The notes beneath the pieces are model-generated. The model saw only the letters and a list, made by a program, of their open reading frames with translations. It ran no database searches and was not told where the DNA came from. From Akkermansia muciniphila (lineage in GTDB: Bacteria; Verrucomicrobiota; Verrucomicrobiia; Limisphaerales; SXTU01): 59,352 nt of DNA. The stretch spans positions 1-59,352 of the forward strand of contig CAMCFN010000020.1 of assembly GCA_945874145.1 (NCBI GenBank), in the 5' to 3' direction. Shown one piece after another: positions 25,600 through 34,821 of the stretch (within the stretch, counting starts at the first letter, position 1; every line of letters starts with the position of its first letter). A program made the translations under genes and the position numbers.

Positions 25600-27798
25600 C
25601 TACTTCGGCAGGTAAAACTTCTGCGTGTATTCCTGCACCATACGCCAGGTGCTGAACTGCGGCACCAGCGTGGTCATCGCGCGCCGGACCTTGCCCAGCC
25701 ATTGGCGCGGGATGCCGGTGGCGTCGCGGTTGTAGAAGCACGGAATGACTTCCTCGGTCAGCACTTTGAAGGTGTTCTCGCTGTCGCGCCGGTCCTGCTC
25801 GTCGATGCTCGCGGGATGGGTGTCGTCACCGATGGAGAAGCCGTTGGTGCCGTCGTAGCCCTCGCGCCACCAGCCATCCATGATGCTCATGTTCAGGCAG
25901 CCGTGGGAGCCGCACTTCATGCCGCTCGTGCCGGACGCCTCAAGCGGGCGGCGCGGATTGTTGAGCCAAATATCGCAGCCGGAAACCATCTGGCGGGCAA
26001 CGTGGACATCGTAGTTCTCGATGAAGAACAGGTGGCCCTTGAGGTCGCTGAACTTGCTGAGGTGGATGATGTGCTGGATGAACTTCTTCCCTTCGTCGTC
26101 GCGCGGATGCGCCTTGCCCGCGAAGATGAACTGCACCGGGCGCTGCTTGTCATGCGCGAGCTTCACGATGTTCGCGAACTGCTGGAAGATGAGCGGGGCG
26201 CGCTTGTAGGTGGCGAAGCGACGCGCGAAGCCGATGGTCAGCGCGTCGGGATTCAGCATGTGGTCGAAGGTGATGAAGTCGCCCTGCGTGAGACGCTGGC
26301 CCTGAAGCAACAGGCGGCGGCGGGAGAACTCAATCAACTCGCGGCGCAACCGGTAGCGCAGCGACCAAAGTTCCTCGTCGGAGATGAACGTGGGATCGGC
26401 CATGCGCGACCAGAATTCGGGCGAGTTGATTTCGCGCTCCCAATCAATCGAGGGCTTGCTCTTCCAGAAGCGTGTGGTCTCGGTCGTCGAGGTGTCGGGA
26501 TGCTCGTGGGCGACGCTGAGTTTGTTGCGCCAGAAGCGGCGCACGGTGCCCTTCATCCAACCGGCGACGTGGACACCGTTGGTGACATGGCCGATGGGGA
26601 CCTGATCAACGGTCTTGTCGGGATAAAGGCATTGCCACATTTCGCGGCTCACCGCGCCGTGCAACTCGCTGACGCCGTTGGCGGCGCGGGAGCCCTTAAG
26701 CGCCAGCACGGTCATGCAGAACGGCTCGTGCTCGGAGTTGGGGTTCACCCGGCCCAGCGCCATCAACTCGTGATGGGAGAGCTTGAGGTTCGCACTGAAC
26801 TTGTTCGCGGCGAAGCTCATGAGCTCACTGCTGAAGCGGTCATGCCCAGCCTCGACCGGCGTGTGCGTGGTGAAGAGGCATTGCTGCTTCGTCTCGGCCC
26901 ACGCCTGCGCGAAAGGCTTGCCCTCGGCCATCTTTTCGCGGGCGAGTTCCAGCGTGAGGAACGCCGCGTGGCCCTCGTTCATGTGGAAGGTGGATGGTTG
27001 CAGGCCCAATTCACGGAGTAGCCGCACGCCGCCGACGCCAAGCAGAATCTCCTGCATCACGCGCGTGGTGGTGTCGCCACCGTAAACACGGAGCGTGAGA
27101 TCACGCTGATGCGGCTCGTTTTCCGGGAGGTTCGCATCGAGCAGATAGACCGGGCAGCGGCCCACATTCGCGCGCCAGGCGCGGAAGCTCACCGTGCTCG
27201 TCGCCACCTTCACCGTGCAGACCAGCGGTTCGCCATTCGCATTGAGGACGGGTTCAATGGGCAGGCTCTGCGGTTTGAGCTGCGAGTAAAACTCCGTCTG
27301 CCAGTTGTCCGCGTTGACGGTCTGCTGGAAATAGCCTTCGCGGTAGAACAGCGTGATGCCGACGAAGCCAAGGCCGAGGTCACTCGCGGCCTTCGCGTGG
27401 TCGCCGGCGAGCATCCCGAGGCCGCCGGCCGCGATGGGCAAGGTCTCGTGAAAGCCAAACTCCGCGCTGAAGTAGGCCACCGGATTCTTGAGCAGCTCCG
27501 GCGCATTTTGCGCACCCCACGTGTCCTTGCTTTGCAGATAGGCGTCGAAGTTTCTGAGCACCGTGCGCACGCGGTCGGCAAACTCCGGTTCCTGTAGCCG
27601 CATGCGCAATTCGTAGTCGGACACCTCATGGAGGATGGCCACGGCATTGTGGTAAAGATTCGTCCAGCCACGCGGCGAGAGGTCGTGGAAAATTTCCTGC
27701 GGCTCCTGATTCCAAGTCCACCAAAGGTTTCGCGAGAGCCGGTGGAGGCCTGCTGTGAGTTCAGCCAATTCGGGAGCGGTCAGGGGTTTATGGTTCAT
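25600..27798 (-). CDS. glgP: Alpha-glucan phosphorylase (TIGR02094 family)
   Basis: 732-aa PLP-dependent enzyme that releases glucose 1-phosphate from glycogen or maltodextrin. It belongs to the shorter bacterial/archaeal branch (TIGR02094): LSRNLWWTWNQEPQEIF at the N-terminus, NPVAYFSAEFGFHETLPI, GGLGMLAGDHAKAASDLG, and FTTHTPVEAGHDRF. The PLP lysine should be the one in GTSGMKCGSHGCLNMS (near residue 626), followed by DGWWREGYDGTNGF. The start at 27798 is the family start. It lies opposite recQ with a 260-nt divergent gap and has no other glycogen gene beside it. Confidence 0.93.
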   Translation of the reverse strand: MNHKPLTAPELAELTAGLHRLSRNLWWTWNQEPQEIFHDLSPRGWTNLYHNAVAILHEVSDYELRMRLQEPEFADRVRTVLRNFDAYLQSKDTWGAQNAPELLKNPVAYFSAEFGFHETLPIAAGGLGMLAGDHAKAASDLGLGFVGITLFYREGYFQQTVNADNWQTEFYSQLKPQSLPIEPVLNANGEPLVCTVKVATSTVSFRAWRANVGRCPVYLLDANLPENEPHQRDLTLRVYGGDTTTRVMQEILLGVGGVRLLRELGLQPSTFHMNEGHAAFLTLELAREKMAEGKPFAQAWAETKQQCLFTTHTPVEAGHDRFSSELMSFAANKFSANLKLSHHELMALGRVNPNSEHEPFCMTVLALKGSRAANGVSELHGAVSREMWQCLYPDKTVDQVPIGHVTNGVHVAGWMKGTVRRFWRNKLSVAHEHPDTSTTETTRFWKSKPSIDWEREINSPEFWSRMADPTFISDEELWSLRYRLRRELIEFSRRRLLLQGQRLTQGDFITFDHMLNPDALTIGFARRFATYKRAPLIFQQFANIVKLAHDKQRPVQFIFAGKAHPRDDEGKKFIQHIIHLSKFSDLKGHLFFIENYDVHVARQMVSGCDIWLNNPRRPLEASGTSGMKCGSHGCLNMSIMDGWWREGYDGTNGFSIGDDTHPASIDEQDRRDSENTFKVLTEEVIPCFYNRDATGIPRQWLGKVRRAMTTLVPQFSTWRMVQEYTQKFYLPK

Positions 27799-28059
27799 AT
27801 GCGATGGTGTATCGGGGAAGCCGGGCCCGGTTTAGCCAACGGCGAGTCCGACGCTAGTCACGCTTGGAATCGACGGCAAACGAAAAAGCCATCCAGATCA
27901 TCATCAACTTGTGGCTCTAGTCTCTGATTGCCCTGACACCAGCATCTCCGCCGGGCAGAATTTCCTTTCGTCATGGATCTCTGCAACGATCTTCATGGCA
28001 GCGCCAACGCGCTCGTCCTTGCCATCCGCCGCGCGCCCATAAATCCTCTCGTCACTCCG

Positions 28060-30237
28060 ATGCCGGATTCACCCGATCTCCACGCGCTGCTGAAGCAATA
28101 CTTCGGCTACGCCAGCTTCCGCCCGCTCCAGGAGGAAATCATCCGCGACGCGCTCGCAGGCCGCGACGTGATTGCCCTGCTCCCCACCGGCGGCGGCAAG
28201 TCCCTCTGTTTCCAACTCCCCGCACTCGCCCGCGACGGCCTCACCGTCGTCGTCTCGCCGCTCATCGCGTTGATGAAAGACCAGGTGGACGCGCTCACGG
28301 CCAGCGGCGTCCCGGCGACGTTCCTCAATTCCTCCCTCAACGCCAACGACGCCCGCGCTCGCATGCGTGGCCTGCACAACGGCGAGTTTCGCCTGCTCTA
28401 CGCCGCGCCCGAGCGACTCATGCTCTCCGGGATGCTCGCCGACCTCGAGCGCTGGGGCGTGAACCTCTTCGCCATTGATGAGGCGCACTGCATTAGCGAG
28501 TGGGGTCACGATTTCCGCCCGGAGTATCGGCAGATTGCCCAGCTCCGCGACCGCTTCCCGCAAGTCCCCTTCATGGCGCTCACCGCCACCGCCACCGAGC
28601 GCGTGCGCGAGGACATCGCCGAGCAACTCAAGCTCCGCGACCCCGCCCGCTACGTCGCCAGTTTCAATCGCCCCAACCTCAACTACCGCATCAGCGCCAA
28701 GACCGGCGCTTACGGCCAAGTCCTCGACTTCCTCCGCGCCCACCCGCGCGACAGCGGCATCATCTACTGCCAGGCGCGCAAGACCACCGAGTCCCTTGCT
28801 GAGAAGCTCCGCGCCGATGGCATCAAGGCCGCGCCCTACCACGCCGAAGTGCCGAAAGAGGAGCGCTCCGGCAATCAGGAAGGCTTCCTCCGCGACGAAA
28901 TCCGCGTCATATGCGCGACCATCGCGTTCGGCATGGGCATCAACAAACCCAACGTCCGCTTCGTCATCCACTACGACCTGCCCAAGAACATTGAGGGCTA
29001 CTACCAAGAGACCGGCCGCGCCGGCCGCGACGGTTTGCCGAGCGAATGCCTCCTGCTCTTCAGCCCCGGCGACGTGCAGAAGTATCTTGGCTTCATCACC
29101 GAGAAGCCGCCCGCCGAGCAGGTCATCGCACGCGAGCAACTTTCGCAGATGGTCCACTACGCCGAGTGCTCCGGCTGCCGTCGGGTGGAGCTGCTGGCCT
29201 ACTTCGGTGAAGGCTCGGAGGAAGAGAACTGCGGTGCCTGCGACAACTGCCTCACCCCGCGCGCCACCTTCGACGGCACCGTTGCCGCGCAGAAGTTCAT
29301 GTCCTGCGTCTTCCGCATCCGGCAGGCCAGCGACTTCGGCACCGGGCTGAACCACGTCATCGAAGTCCTCACCGGCGCGCAGAGCGAGCGCGTCCTCAAG
29401 TGGGGCCACGACAAACTAACCACCTACAACATCGGCCACGAACACACGCGCTCCGAGTGGGCCGCCATTGGCCGCGAACTCCTCCGCCTCGGCTTCCTGC
29501 GCCAGACCACGGACAAGTTCCCCGTCATCGAACTGACCGACTCGGGCCGCGCCGTCCTGACCTCCCGCACCAAGGTCACCTTGACCAAGCCCGTCACCGC
29601 CCCGGACAAGGTCGTCAGCCACGTTGGCGAAATCGCCTGCGACGAACTGCTCTTCGAGAAACTCCGCCGCCTCCGCAAGGAACTCGCCGACGCCCGCGCC
29701 GTGCCCAGCTACATCGTCTTCTCCGACGTGGCGCTCCGGCAAATGGCCCGGCTCTACCCACAGACCGAGGGCGACTTCAGCCGCATCAGCGGCGTGGGCA
29801 CGAGCAAGCTCCGCGACTTCGGCGCGCAGTTCCTAGAGGAAATTGCCGCCCACCTCCGCGCCAACCCGAAGCAAATCTTCGCCGATGAATCCTTCACGCA
29901 GAAACCCTCCGCACCACAGCGCACCAAGCTCACCGAAACCGTCGTGGCCACGCTGCACTACTGGCGCGGTGGCCGGACAGCGGAAGAAATCGCACACCTC
30001 CGCGACGTGAAGCCCAGCACCATCTACGGCCACCTCGCCGACGCCGTGGACGCCGGCGAAACCGTGGACCTGAACCGCGTCCTCACCGCCGACCAGCAGA
30101 CGCGCGCCGCGAAGGCCTTCTACCAATTCGGCTGGGGCAACATTCCCGGCACGCTGGAATCGCTCGGCTCCGGCTTCGACTACGGTCAGTTGAAAGTCTT
30201 CCGCGCCGTGAAGAACCGCGAGTCGCGGCGAAATTAA
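28060..30237 (+). CDS. recQ: ATP-dependent DNA helicase RecQ
   Basis: 725-aa 3'-5' DNA helicase for repair and fork processing. Helicase core: Walker A LLPTGGGKSLCFQLPAL (about 37-53), DEAH box AIDEAHCISEWGHDF (about 140), ALTATATERVRED, and motif VI ETGRAGRDGLPSEC. The RQC zinc site has Cys in CSGCRRVELLAYF and CGACDNC (about 366-397), followed by a winged helix. An HRDC domain covers about 530-603 and a further C-terminal helix-turn-helix module of the HTH_40 kind about 623-725 (RTAEEIAHLRDVKPSTIYGHL). The start at 28060 is preferred to an ATG 29 codons upstream, since family members begin near this point. Confidence 0.95.
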   Translation: MPDSPDLHALLKQYFGYASFRPLQEEIIRDALAGRDVIALLPTGGGKSLCFQLPALARDGLTVVVSPLIALMKDQVDALTASGVPATFLNSSLNANDARARMRGLHNGEFRLLYAAPERLMLSGMLADLERWGVNLFAIDEAHCISEWGHDFRPEYRQIAQLRDRFPQVPFMALTATATERVREDIAEQLKLRDPARYVASFNRPNLNYRISAKTGAYGQVLDFLRAHPRDSGIIYCQARKTTESLAEKLRADGIKAAPYHAEVPKEERSGNQEGFLRDEIRVICATIAFGMGINKPNVRFVIHYDLPKNIEGYYQETGRAGRDGLPSECLLLFSPGDVQKYLGFITEKPPAEQVIAREQLSQMVHYAECSGCRRVELLAYFGEGSEEENCGACDNCLTPRATFDGTVAAQKFMSCVFRIRQASDFGTGLNHVIEVLTGAQSERVLKWGHDKLTTYNIGHEHTRSEWAAIGRELLRLGFLRQTTDKFPVIELTDSGRAVLTSRTKVTLTKPVTAPDKVVSHVGEIACDELLFEKLRRLRKELADARAVPSYIVFSDVALRQMARLYPQTEGDFSRISGVGTSKLRDFGAQFLEEIAAHLRANPKQIFADESFTQKPSAPQRTKLTETVVATLHYWRGGRTAEEIAHLRDVKPSTIYGHLADAVDAGETVDLNRVLTADQQTRAAKAFYQFGWGNIPGTLESLGSGFDYGQLKVFRAVKNRESRRN

Positions 30238-30308
30238 GCAGCGCGGCTGTGTCGCAGGTCCGGAACGGCACCGGCAAGCACCAAATAACACAGCCACCAA
30301 CGCCGGGC

Positions 30309-30336
30309 TTGATTCGACCGAATGCGACCCTACACT
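30309..30336 (+). promoter_or_regulatory. Candidate sigma-70-like promoter before the HlyD-like gene
   Basis: TTGATT (30309-30314), 16-nt spacer, TACACT (30331-30336). The predicted transcript would begin at about 30343, 47 nt before the ATG at 30390. The form is like the box pair before pgk. Low information content, so it remains a candidate. Confidence 0.35.
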
Positions 30337-30389
30337 CCCGCCGTCCCACACAGGCCGCCAGATTGGGGCCGGCGACGAAAATACACATT

Positions 30390-31082
30390 ATGGACGAGCA
30401 ACCGAAAATTCCCACGCCTTCGCCGGTGGTGATGCGCGAGCTGAACTACAATTACACGCCCATCGTGGTGTTCGTCATCGTGGCGATTGCTGCCTTGGTG
30501 CTCTGGACCAAGCGGCTCGGGCCCACCACGCTGCTCGCGGAGGCGGAGACGATTGACGCCGTGGTGTCCAGCCCCCAGCCCGGCGTGCTGGCCGAGGCCA
30601 GCAAGGACATCCGCATCTTCTCCAAGGTTGCCAGCGGCCAGATCGTCACGCGCGTTGTCGGGGCCGACCCGAAAAACCCCATCCCGCTCACCGCCCCCAT
30701 CGAAGGCGTGATCACCAAAATCCATCGCTACCCCGGTGACACCAATGCCGTGGTCGCCGCCGGCGAACCCGTCATGACCATCACCGCGCCCCGGCCGGAT
30801 CGCCTCATCGCCTTCCTGCGCCAGCCGCTGACCTTCGACCCCAAGCCCGGCATGAAGGTCCGCATCCGCCCCCGCGCCCGCAGCAGCAAGTCGTTCGATG
30901 CCACGATTGACAAGGTCAGCCCGCAGCTCGCCCCGATCCGCGGCTCCCTGCTTCCTCCCGGCCAGACCCGCGTGGAACTCGGCCTGCCCATCATCATCGA
31001 AAAACTTCCAGCGGAACTTCAGCTCTACGCTGGCGAAATCGTGGACCTCACGATTTACCCCAGCGAAGTGGTGGCCAAGTAA
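30390..31082 (+). CDS. Short HlyD/membrane-fusion-like anchored protein without a coiled coil
   Basis: 230-aa protein with a single membrane helix (about 20-39, TPIVVFVIVAIAALVLW) after a short cytoplasmic N-terminus, so most of it faces the periplasm. The body resembles the beta-rich parts of secretion adaptors: a lipoyl-like half (VVSSPQPGVLAEASKDIRIF), a second half (PIEGVITKIHRYPGDTNAVV) and a barrel-like segment (KPGMKVRIRPRARSSKSF). The alpha-helical hairpin of true HlyD proteins is missing. No ABC or RND partner is adjacent. It follows recQ on the same strand and converges on the alcohol dehydrogenase gene. Confidence 0.6.
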   Translation: MDEQPKIPTPSPVVMRELNYNYTPIVVFVIVAIAALVLWTKRLGPTTLLAEAETIDAVVSSPQPGVLAEASKDIRIFSKVASGQIVTRVVGADPKNPIPLTAPIEGVITKIHRYPGDTNAVVAAGEPVMTITAPRPDRLIAFLRQPLTFDPKPGMKVRIRPRARSSKSFDATIDKVSPQLAPIRGSLLPPGQTRVELGLPIIIEKLPAELQLYAGEIVDLTIYPSEVVAK

Positions 31083-31093
31083 TCGGCGTCCGC

Positions 31094-31137
31094 AGGGAAG
31101 TTCCCTCGTGTTGGCTTGGAGAGTCGCCGGCCGGCGA
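31094..31137. other. Two perfect palindromes in a convergent gene junction
   Basis: Between the 3' ends of the HlyD-like gene and the alcohol dehydrogenase gene lie AGGGAA-G-TTCCCT (31094-31106) and TCGCCGG/CCGGCGA (31124-31137). They could fold as bidirectional 3'-end hairpins, but there is no T-tract on either strand. Confidence 0.35.
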
Positions 31138-31156
31138 AACTGCCCGCCACTTCCTG

Positions 31157-32260
31157 TCAGTTTGGCACGATCACACTCTTGGCCGACTGCCACTTGGCCG
31201 TCGTGCGCAACGCCTCATCCGCCTGCTCAATGGTAAAACGATGGGAAACCATCTCGTGGAAGGGAAATTCCTGCTGGTGCCGCTGGAGGAATCCAATCGC
31301 TGCCTGCAAGTGCCTAGGCTCGCTGGACCACGACCCAAACACCGAAAGCTGCTTGCGCGTGATCACATGCGGATTGAACGCCACGGGACCGGCGTCGCAA
31401 TAGTGGCCGAGCACGAGATACTTCCCGCCATCGCGGCACAGCTCCATTCCCTCCACCACCGCACTCGGGTGGCCCACGCATTCCAGCACCACGTCCGCAC
31501 CGTAACCACCGGTCAGCTCGCGCACCCGGGTCAGGCGGGCGGCGGGTTCGCGGAGCTCCTCCAGATTAATCACCTCATCCGCGCCAAACCGCTTCGCCAT
31601 CTCCAACCGGTGCTTCGGCGCCCCAATGACAATCACCTTGCCCGCGCCCGCGCTCTTCGCCACCGCCAGCGCCGCGATGCCCACCGGTCCCGCGCCTTGC
31701 ACCACCACGTTGTCCTGCCACGCGATGCCGGTGCGCTCCACGCCGTGAATCGCCGTGATCAGCGCGCAACCCGCACCGATGACCGACTCCGTGGGCAGGT
31801 CGTCGGGCAATTTTAAAATCGTCGTGCGCGGGCGCAGGTAGTGGAACTCCGCGTAGCCGCCGAGGAAGTGCGGCGCACAATCGCACGGATAGCCGATGCC
31901 GTAAGCACGCCGCTGCGCGCAACGCGTCGGCTGTTTCTTCACCGCACAATAATAGCACTGCCCGCACGAGACGGCGGAGTTCCAAGTCACGCGATCGCCG
32001 ACCTTGAGCGGTTGGCCGGACCAGTCTTGCTCCACGCCTTCACCCAACCCTTCGATGCGCCCGACCGTTTCGTGGCCGAGAATCACCGGCAGCTTGATGG
32101 GCAACTGCCCCTGCCACAAATGCACGTCCGTCCCGCAGATGCCGGCCATCTCCGTGCGCACCAGCACTGCCCCGGGTTCGAGGTGGGCAGGCACTTCGTA
32201 GGTGTGCAGGCGGAGGGGCGCGTTGAAAGTTTCGAGGACGGAGGCTTTGGCAGTGCGCAT
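31157..32260 (-). CDS. Zinc-dependent alcohol dehydrogenase (MDR family)
   Basis: 367-aa medium-chain dehydrogenase/reductase. Catalytic zinc site: Cys in GICGTDVHLWQG and His-Glu in LGHETVGRIEG. Structural zinc site: cysteines in CGQCYYCAVKKQPTRC. The nucleotide fold has GAGPVGIAALAVAKSAGA. The nearest named relatives are sorbitol or threonine dehydrogenase-like enzymes; the substrate is not clear. The start at 32260 gives MRTAKASVLE, a normal family start; a long upstream open extension overlaps the next gene and is discarded. It is divergent from the first DUF1592 gene, with a 219-nt gap holding a REP-like element. Confidence 0.9.
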   Translation of the reverse strand: MRTAKASVLETFNAPLRLHTYEVPAHLEPGAVLVRTEMAGICGTDVHLWQGQLPIKLPVILGHETVGRIEGLGEGVEQDWSGQPLKVGDRVTWNSAVSCGQCYYCAVKKQPTRCAQRRAYGIGYPCDCAPHFLGGYAEFHYLRPRTTILKLPDDLPTESVIGAGCALITAIHGVERTGIAWQDNVVVQGAGPVGIAALAVAKSAGAGKVIVIGAPKHRLEMAKRFGADEVINLEELREPAARLTRVRELTGGYGADVVLECVGHPSAVVEGMELCRDGGKYLVLGHYCDAGPVAFNPHVITRKQLSVFGSWSSEPRHLQAAIGFLQRHQQEFPFHEMVSHRFTIEQADEALRTTAKWQSAKSVIVPN

Positions 32261-32313
32261 GGTTTGGGCAGCTTGGCGAACGCCGGGCGGCGGCTCAACG
32301 TGGAAGTTCTGCG

Positions 32314-32380
32314 GCGGGCGGGCAAGCCGCAGCACGATGCCGCCTCTGAAAGCCCAGCGGCTGGAGCTACGCCCGCCCGC
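32314..32380. repeat. Large imperfect palindrome between divergent genes
   Basis: The 10-bp arms GCGGGCGGGC (32314-32323) and GCCCGCCCGC (32371-32380) are 47 nt apart, and the middle contains further complementary GGCGGC/GCCGC stretches. Most of the 219-nt divergent region between the alcohol dehydrogenase and the DUF1592 gene is taken up by it. It looks like a REP/BIME-type element. Confidence 0.4.
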
Positions 32381-32479
32381 TTCAAAGCGCGGGTGGAAGT
32401 TTTTTGCAGGATTGTTCCGGCATGCACCGTCCAAAGCCAGCCCAATGGCCTCAAGTTTAATATGCTGGTTATGATGTTC

Positions 32480-34795
32480 ATGCGCCGCGGCTTCGGTTGG
32501 CTGGGATGCTTCATGGCATCGGCGCTGTGCGCGGCGGACCTGCCCCCCAAGGCATTCTTTGCCGAGCACTGCGTCCGCTGCCACGGTGAGAAGCAGCAGA
32601 AAGGCGAATTCCGCGTGGACACGCTCCCCACGGATTTCACCGATCTCGCCAACGCGCAGCGCTGGGCCGAGGTGTTGTTTCGGGTGAACTCCGGCGAAAT
32701 GCCGCCGAAGAAGGAGCCGCAACCGAAGGCCGCCGAGCTGGGCAAAGTCGTGGATTGGATTTCCACCCGCATCAAGGAAGGCGAAGCGGCGCGCATGGCC
32801 AAGCGCGGGCCGGTGGCTCACTACCGCCTCAGCCGGGAGGAATACGGTGCCACCGTCCATGACCTGCTCGGCGTGTATTTTGATGTCCACGCGCCGGGGG
32901 CCTTCAACGAAGACCCGCGCTGGCATGGCTTCGAGCGCATCGGCTCGATGCTCTCGCTGTCGCCGTCGCACGTGGACCGCTACTTCAAGGCGGCGGAGAC
33001 GGTGCTGGAGCGGGCGTTCCCCGAGCGCCCGACGGCGTCAGCGAAAGGCCGGAGCGCCCCCAGTGGGGGAAACCGTTGGCTCCTCATTCCCGGCCTGCGG
33101 CGCGGCAGCATCCGAGCCACCGCACCGGGCTTGTATCGCCTTCGCATCCAGCTCAGTGCGCTGCCGTCGTTCAAGGGGCGGCTGCCGCATCTCGCGCTGT
33201 GGCATCACGGCCTGAAACGTTCCATCGTGGGGCAGGACGTGATCGCTCCCGAGGACAAGCCCACGGTGGTTGAGCTAGAAACATTCCTGCCAGAGGGTGG
33301 CCTCGATCTGCTGAACGAAGCACCGGGAATGCTCTCGGACGGGCACACGCTGAGCATCACAGACACCCCGTTCACCAGCCTCACGAACCTGCACAACGTC
33401 CGACCGCAGAGCTACAAGCTGCTCGACGAGCAGGGCCGGCCGATTTTCCCGCTGCTGCTAGTGGATTGGGTCGAGTGGGAAGGCCCGATCCTCACCGAGC
33501 CCGACCGGAAGAAGCGGGAGGGGCTGTTCCCCGCCAATGCCGGCGACCTGGCCGAGGCGCGCGCGTGCCTGAAGCAATTTGCCACGCGCGCATGGCGGCG
33601 GCCCGCGACGGAGGCCGACATCGAACGCTTCATGAAGGTGGTGGCCAGCGAACTGGCCGCCGGCGAGAAGTTCCGCTCAGCCTACCTGGCGGGAATGGTC
33701 GGCGTGCTCACCGCCAAGAATTTTTATTACCTCGAAGAAGGCTCGGCCACGGAGCGGCGCAGCCAGGTGAACGACTGGGAGCTGGCCGCCCGGCTGTCAT
33801 ATTTCCTGTGGGGTTCGATGCCCGATGACGAGCTATTCGCTGCCGCACAGGCGGGCAAGCTGCACGAGCCGGCGAACTTGCGGGCACAGGTCACGCGGAT
33901 GTTTGGCGAAGCAAAAATCAAGCGCTTCACCGATGCCTTCCCCAAGCAGTGGCTGCAACTGCACAAGGTCGGCATGTTCCCGCCGGATGCGGAGCTTTAC
34001 CCCGACTACGACAAGTGGCTGGAGCGGAGCATGATCTTGGAATCGGTCGGCTACTTTACCGAGGTCTTTGAGCAGAACTTGTCGCTGCGCGAATTCCTCG
34101 GATCCGACTGGACGATGCTGAACTCACGCCTCGCCATGCACTATCAGATGCCGCAGCCGAAGGCGTCGGGGCTGCAACGCGTGGCGCTGCGGCCGGAGGA
34201 TCATCGCGGCGGGCTGCTGACGCACGCCGGCGTCTTGATGCTCACCTCCGACGGCACGCGGCACCGGCCCGTGCATCGCGGGGTATGGGTTTCAGAGGCC
34301 ATCTTTGGCAAGACGCCGCCCCCACCCCCGCCCAACGTCGAACCACTCGAACCGACGCCCATCAACAAACCCAAGGCCACGGTCCGCATGCAATTGGAAG
34401 CGCACACAACCCACGCCACCTGCGCCGCCTGCCACGCGCGCATTGACCCGCTCGGGTTCGCCTTCGACAACTTCGACGCTCTCGGACGCTGGCGGACGGA
34501 AGAGGCGATGAAAGCCGGCCAAGGCGCGAACCCGCCTGTGAACGCGAGCGGCAACCTGGCCGATGGCCGCGCCTTTCAAGGGCCGGAGGAATTCAAGCGC
34601 CTGCTGGTGCAGGATCTCGACCGGTTCGGCGAGGCCTTCGTGGAGCAACTCGCCACCTTCGCGCTGCGCCGGGCGATGACGGTGGACGACGCGGCGGCGA
34701 TCCAGGCCATCGCGCGCGCCTGCAAGCAGGATGATTACCGGCTCAAGACAGTCATCGAACAATTCGTCGTGTCGGAACTGTTCCAGAAGCGATAG
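32480..34795 (+). CDS. Exported DUF1592-type di-heme cytochrome (module A)
   Basis: 771-aa PVC-type protein. Start 32480 gives a compact signal peptide (MRRGFGWLGCFMASALCAA); ATG codons at 32462, 32471 and 32474 are alternatives. Domain order by motif: planctomycete cytochrome C with CVRCH near residue 31 and EMPPKK; DUF1587 (HYRLSREEYGATVHDLLG); a beta-rich linker; DUF1595 (KQFATRAWRRPATEADIER); DUF1592 (ELAARLSYFLWGSMPDDELF); DUF1588 with a second heme-type motif CAACH near 648 and RGVWVSE; DUF1585 at the end (FGEAFVEQLATFALRR). In this group such proteins are exported and always paired with a DUF1552 protein, here 26 nt downstream. The biochemical role is unproven; electron-transfer-linked polysaccharide processing is the common proposal. 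Confidence 0.9.
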   Translation: MRRGFGWLGCFMASALCAADLPPKAFFAEHCVRCHGEKQQKGEFRVDTLPTDFTDLANAQRWAEVLFRVNSGEMPPKKEPQPKAAELGKVVDWISTRIKEGEAARMAKRGPVAHYRLSREEYGATVHDLLGVYFDVHAPGAFNEDPRWHGFERIGSMLSLSPSHVDRYFKAAETVLERAFPERPTASAKGRSAPSGGNRWLLIPGLRRGSIRATAPGLYRLRIQLSALPSFKGRLPHLALWHHGLKRSIVGQDVIAPEDKPTVVELETFLPEGGLDLLNEAPGMLSDGHTLSITDTPFTSLTNLHNVRPQSYKLLDEQGRPIFPLLLVDWVEWEGPILTEPDRKKREGLFPANAGDLAEARACLKQFATRAWRRPATEADIERFMKVVASELAAGEKFRSAYLAGMVGVLTAKNFYYLEEGSATERRSQVNDWELAARLSYFLWGSMPDDELFAAAQAGKLHEPANLRAQVTRMFGEAKIKRFTDAFPKQWLQLHKVGMFPPDAELYPDYDKWLERSMILESVGYFTEVFEQNLSLREFLGSDWTMLNSRLAMHYQMPQPKASGLQRVALRPEDHRGGLLTHAGVLMLTSDGTRHRPVHRGVWVSEAIFGKTPPPPPPNVEPLEPTPINKPKATVRMQLEAHTTHATCAACHARIDPLGFAFDNFDALGRWRTEEAMKAGQGANPPVNASGNLADGRAFQGPEEFKRLLVQDLDRFGEAFVEQLATFALRRAMTVDDAAAIQAIARACKQDDYRLKTVIEQFVVSELFQKR

Positions 34796-34821
34796 CTTGG
34801 AACGACCACGCCCATTTCACC

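Noticed and set aside
25702..27021. 439-codon open frame opposite the glucan phosphorylase gene
   Set aside because: It lies fully inside glgP on the other strand, has no recognisable motif, and is the antisense frame expected in high-G+C coding DNA.
31841..32479. N-terminal extension of the module A cytochrome
   Set aside because: It overlaps the alcohol dehydrogenase in antisense and would bury the signal peptide that begins at 32480.
32261..32971. 237-codon N-terminal extension of the alcohol dehydrogenase
   Set aside because: It would run through the divergent DUF1592 gene; the family start pattern is found at 32260.
33057..33069. CCCCCA-G-TGGGGG palindrome inside the module A cytochrome
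   Set aside because: It is within coding sequence in frame and too short and simple in composition to be called a repeat element.
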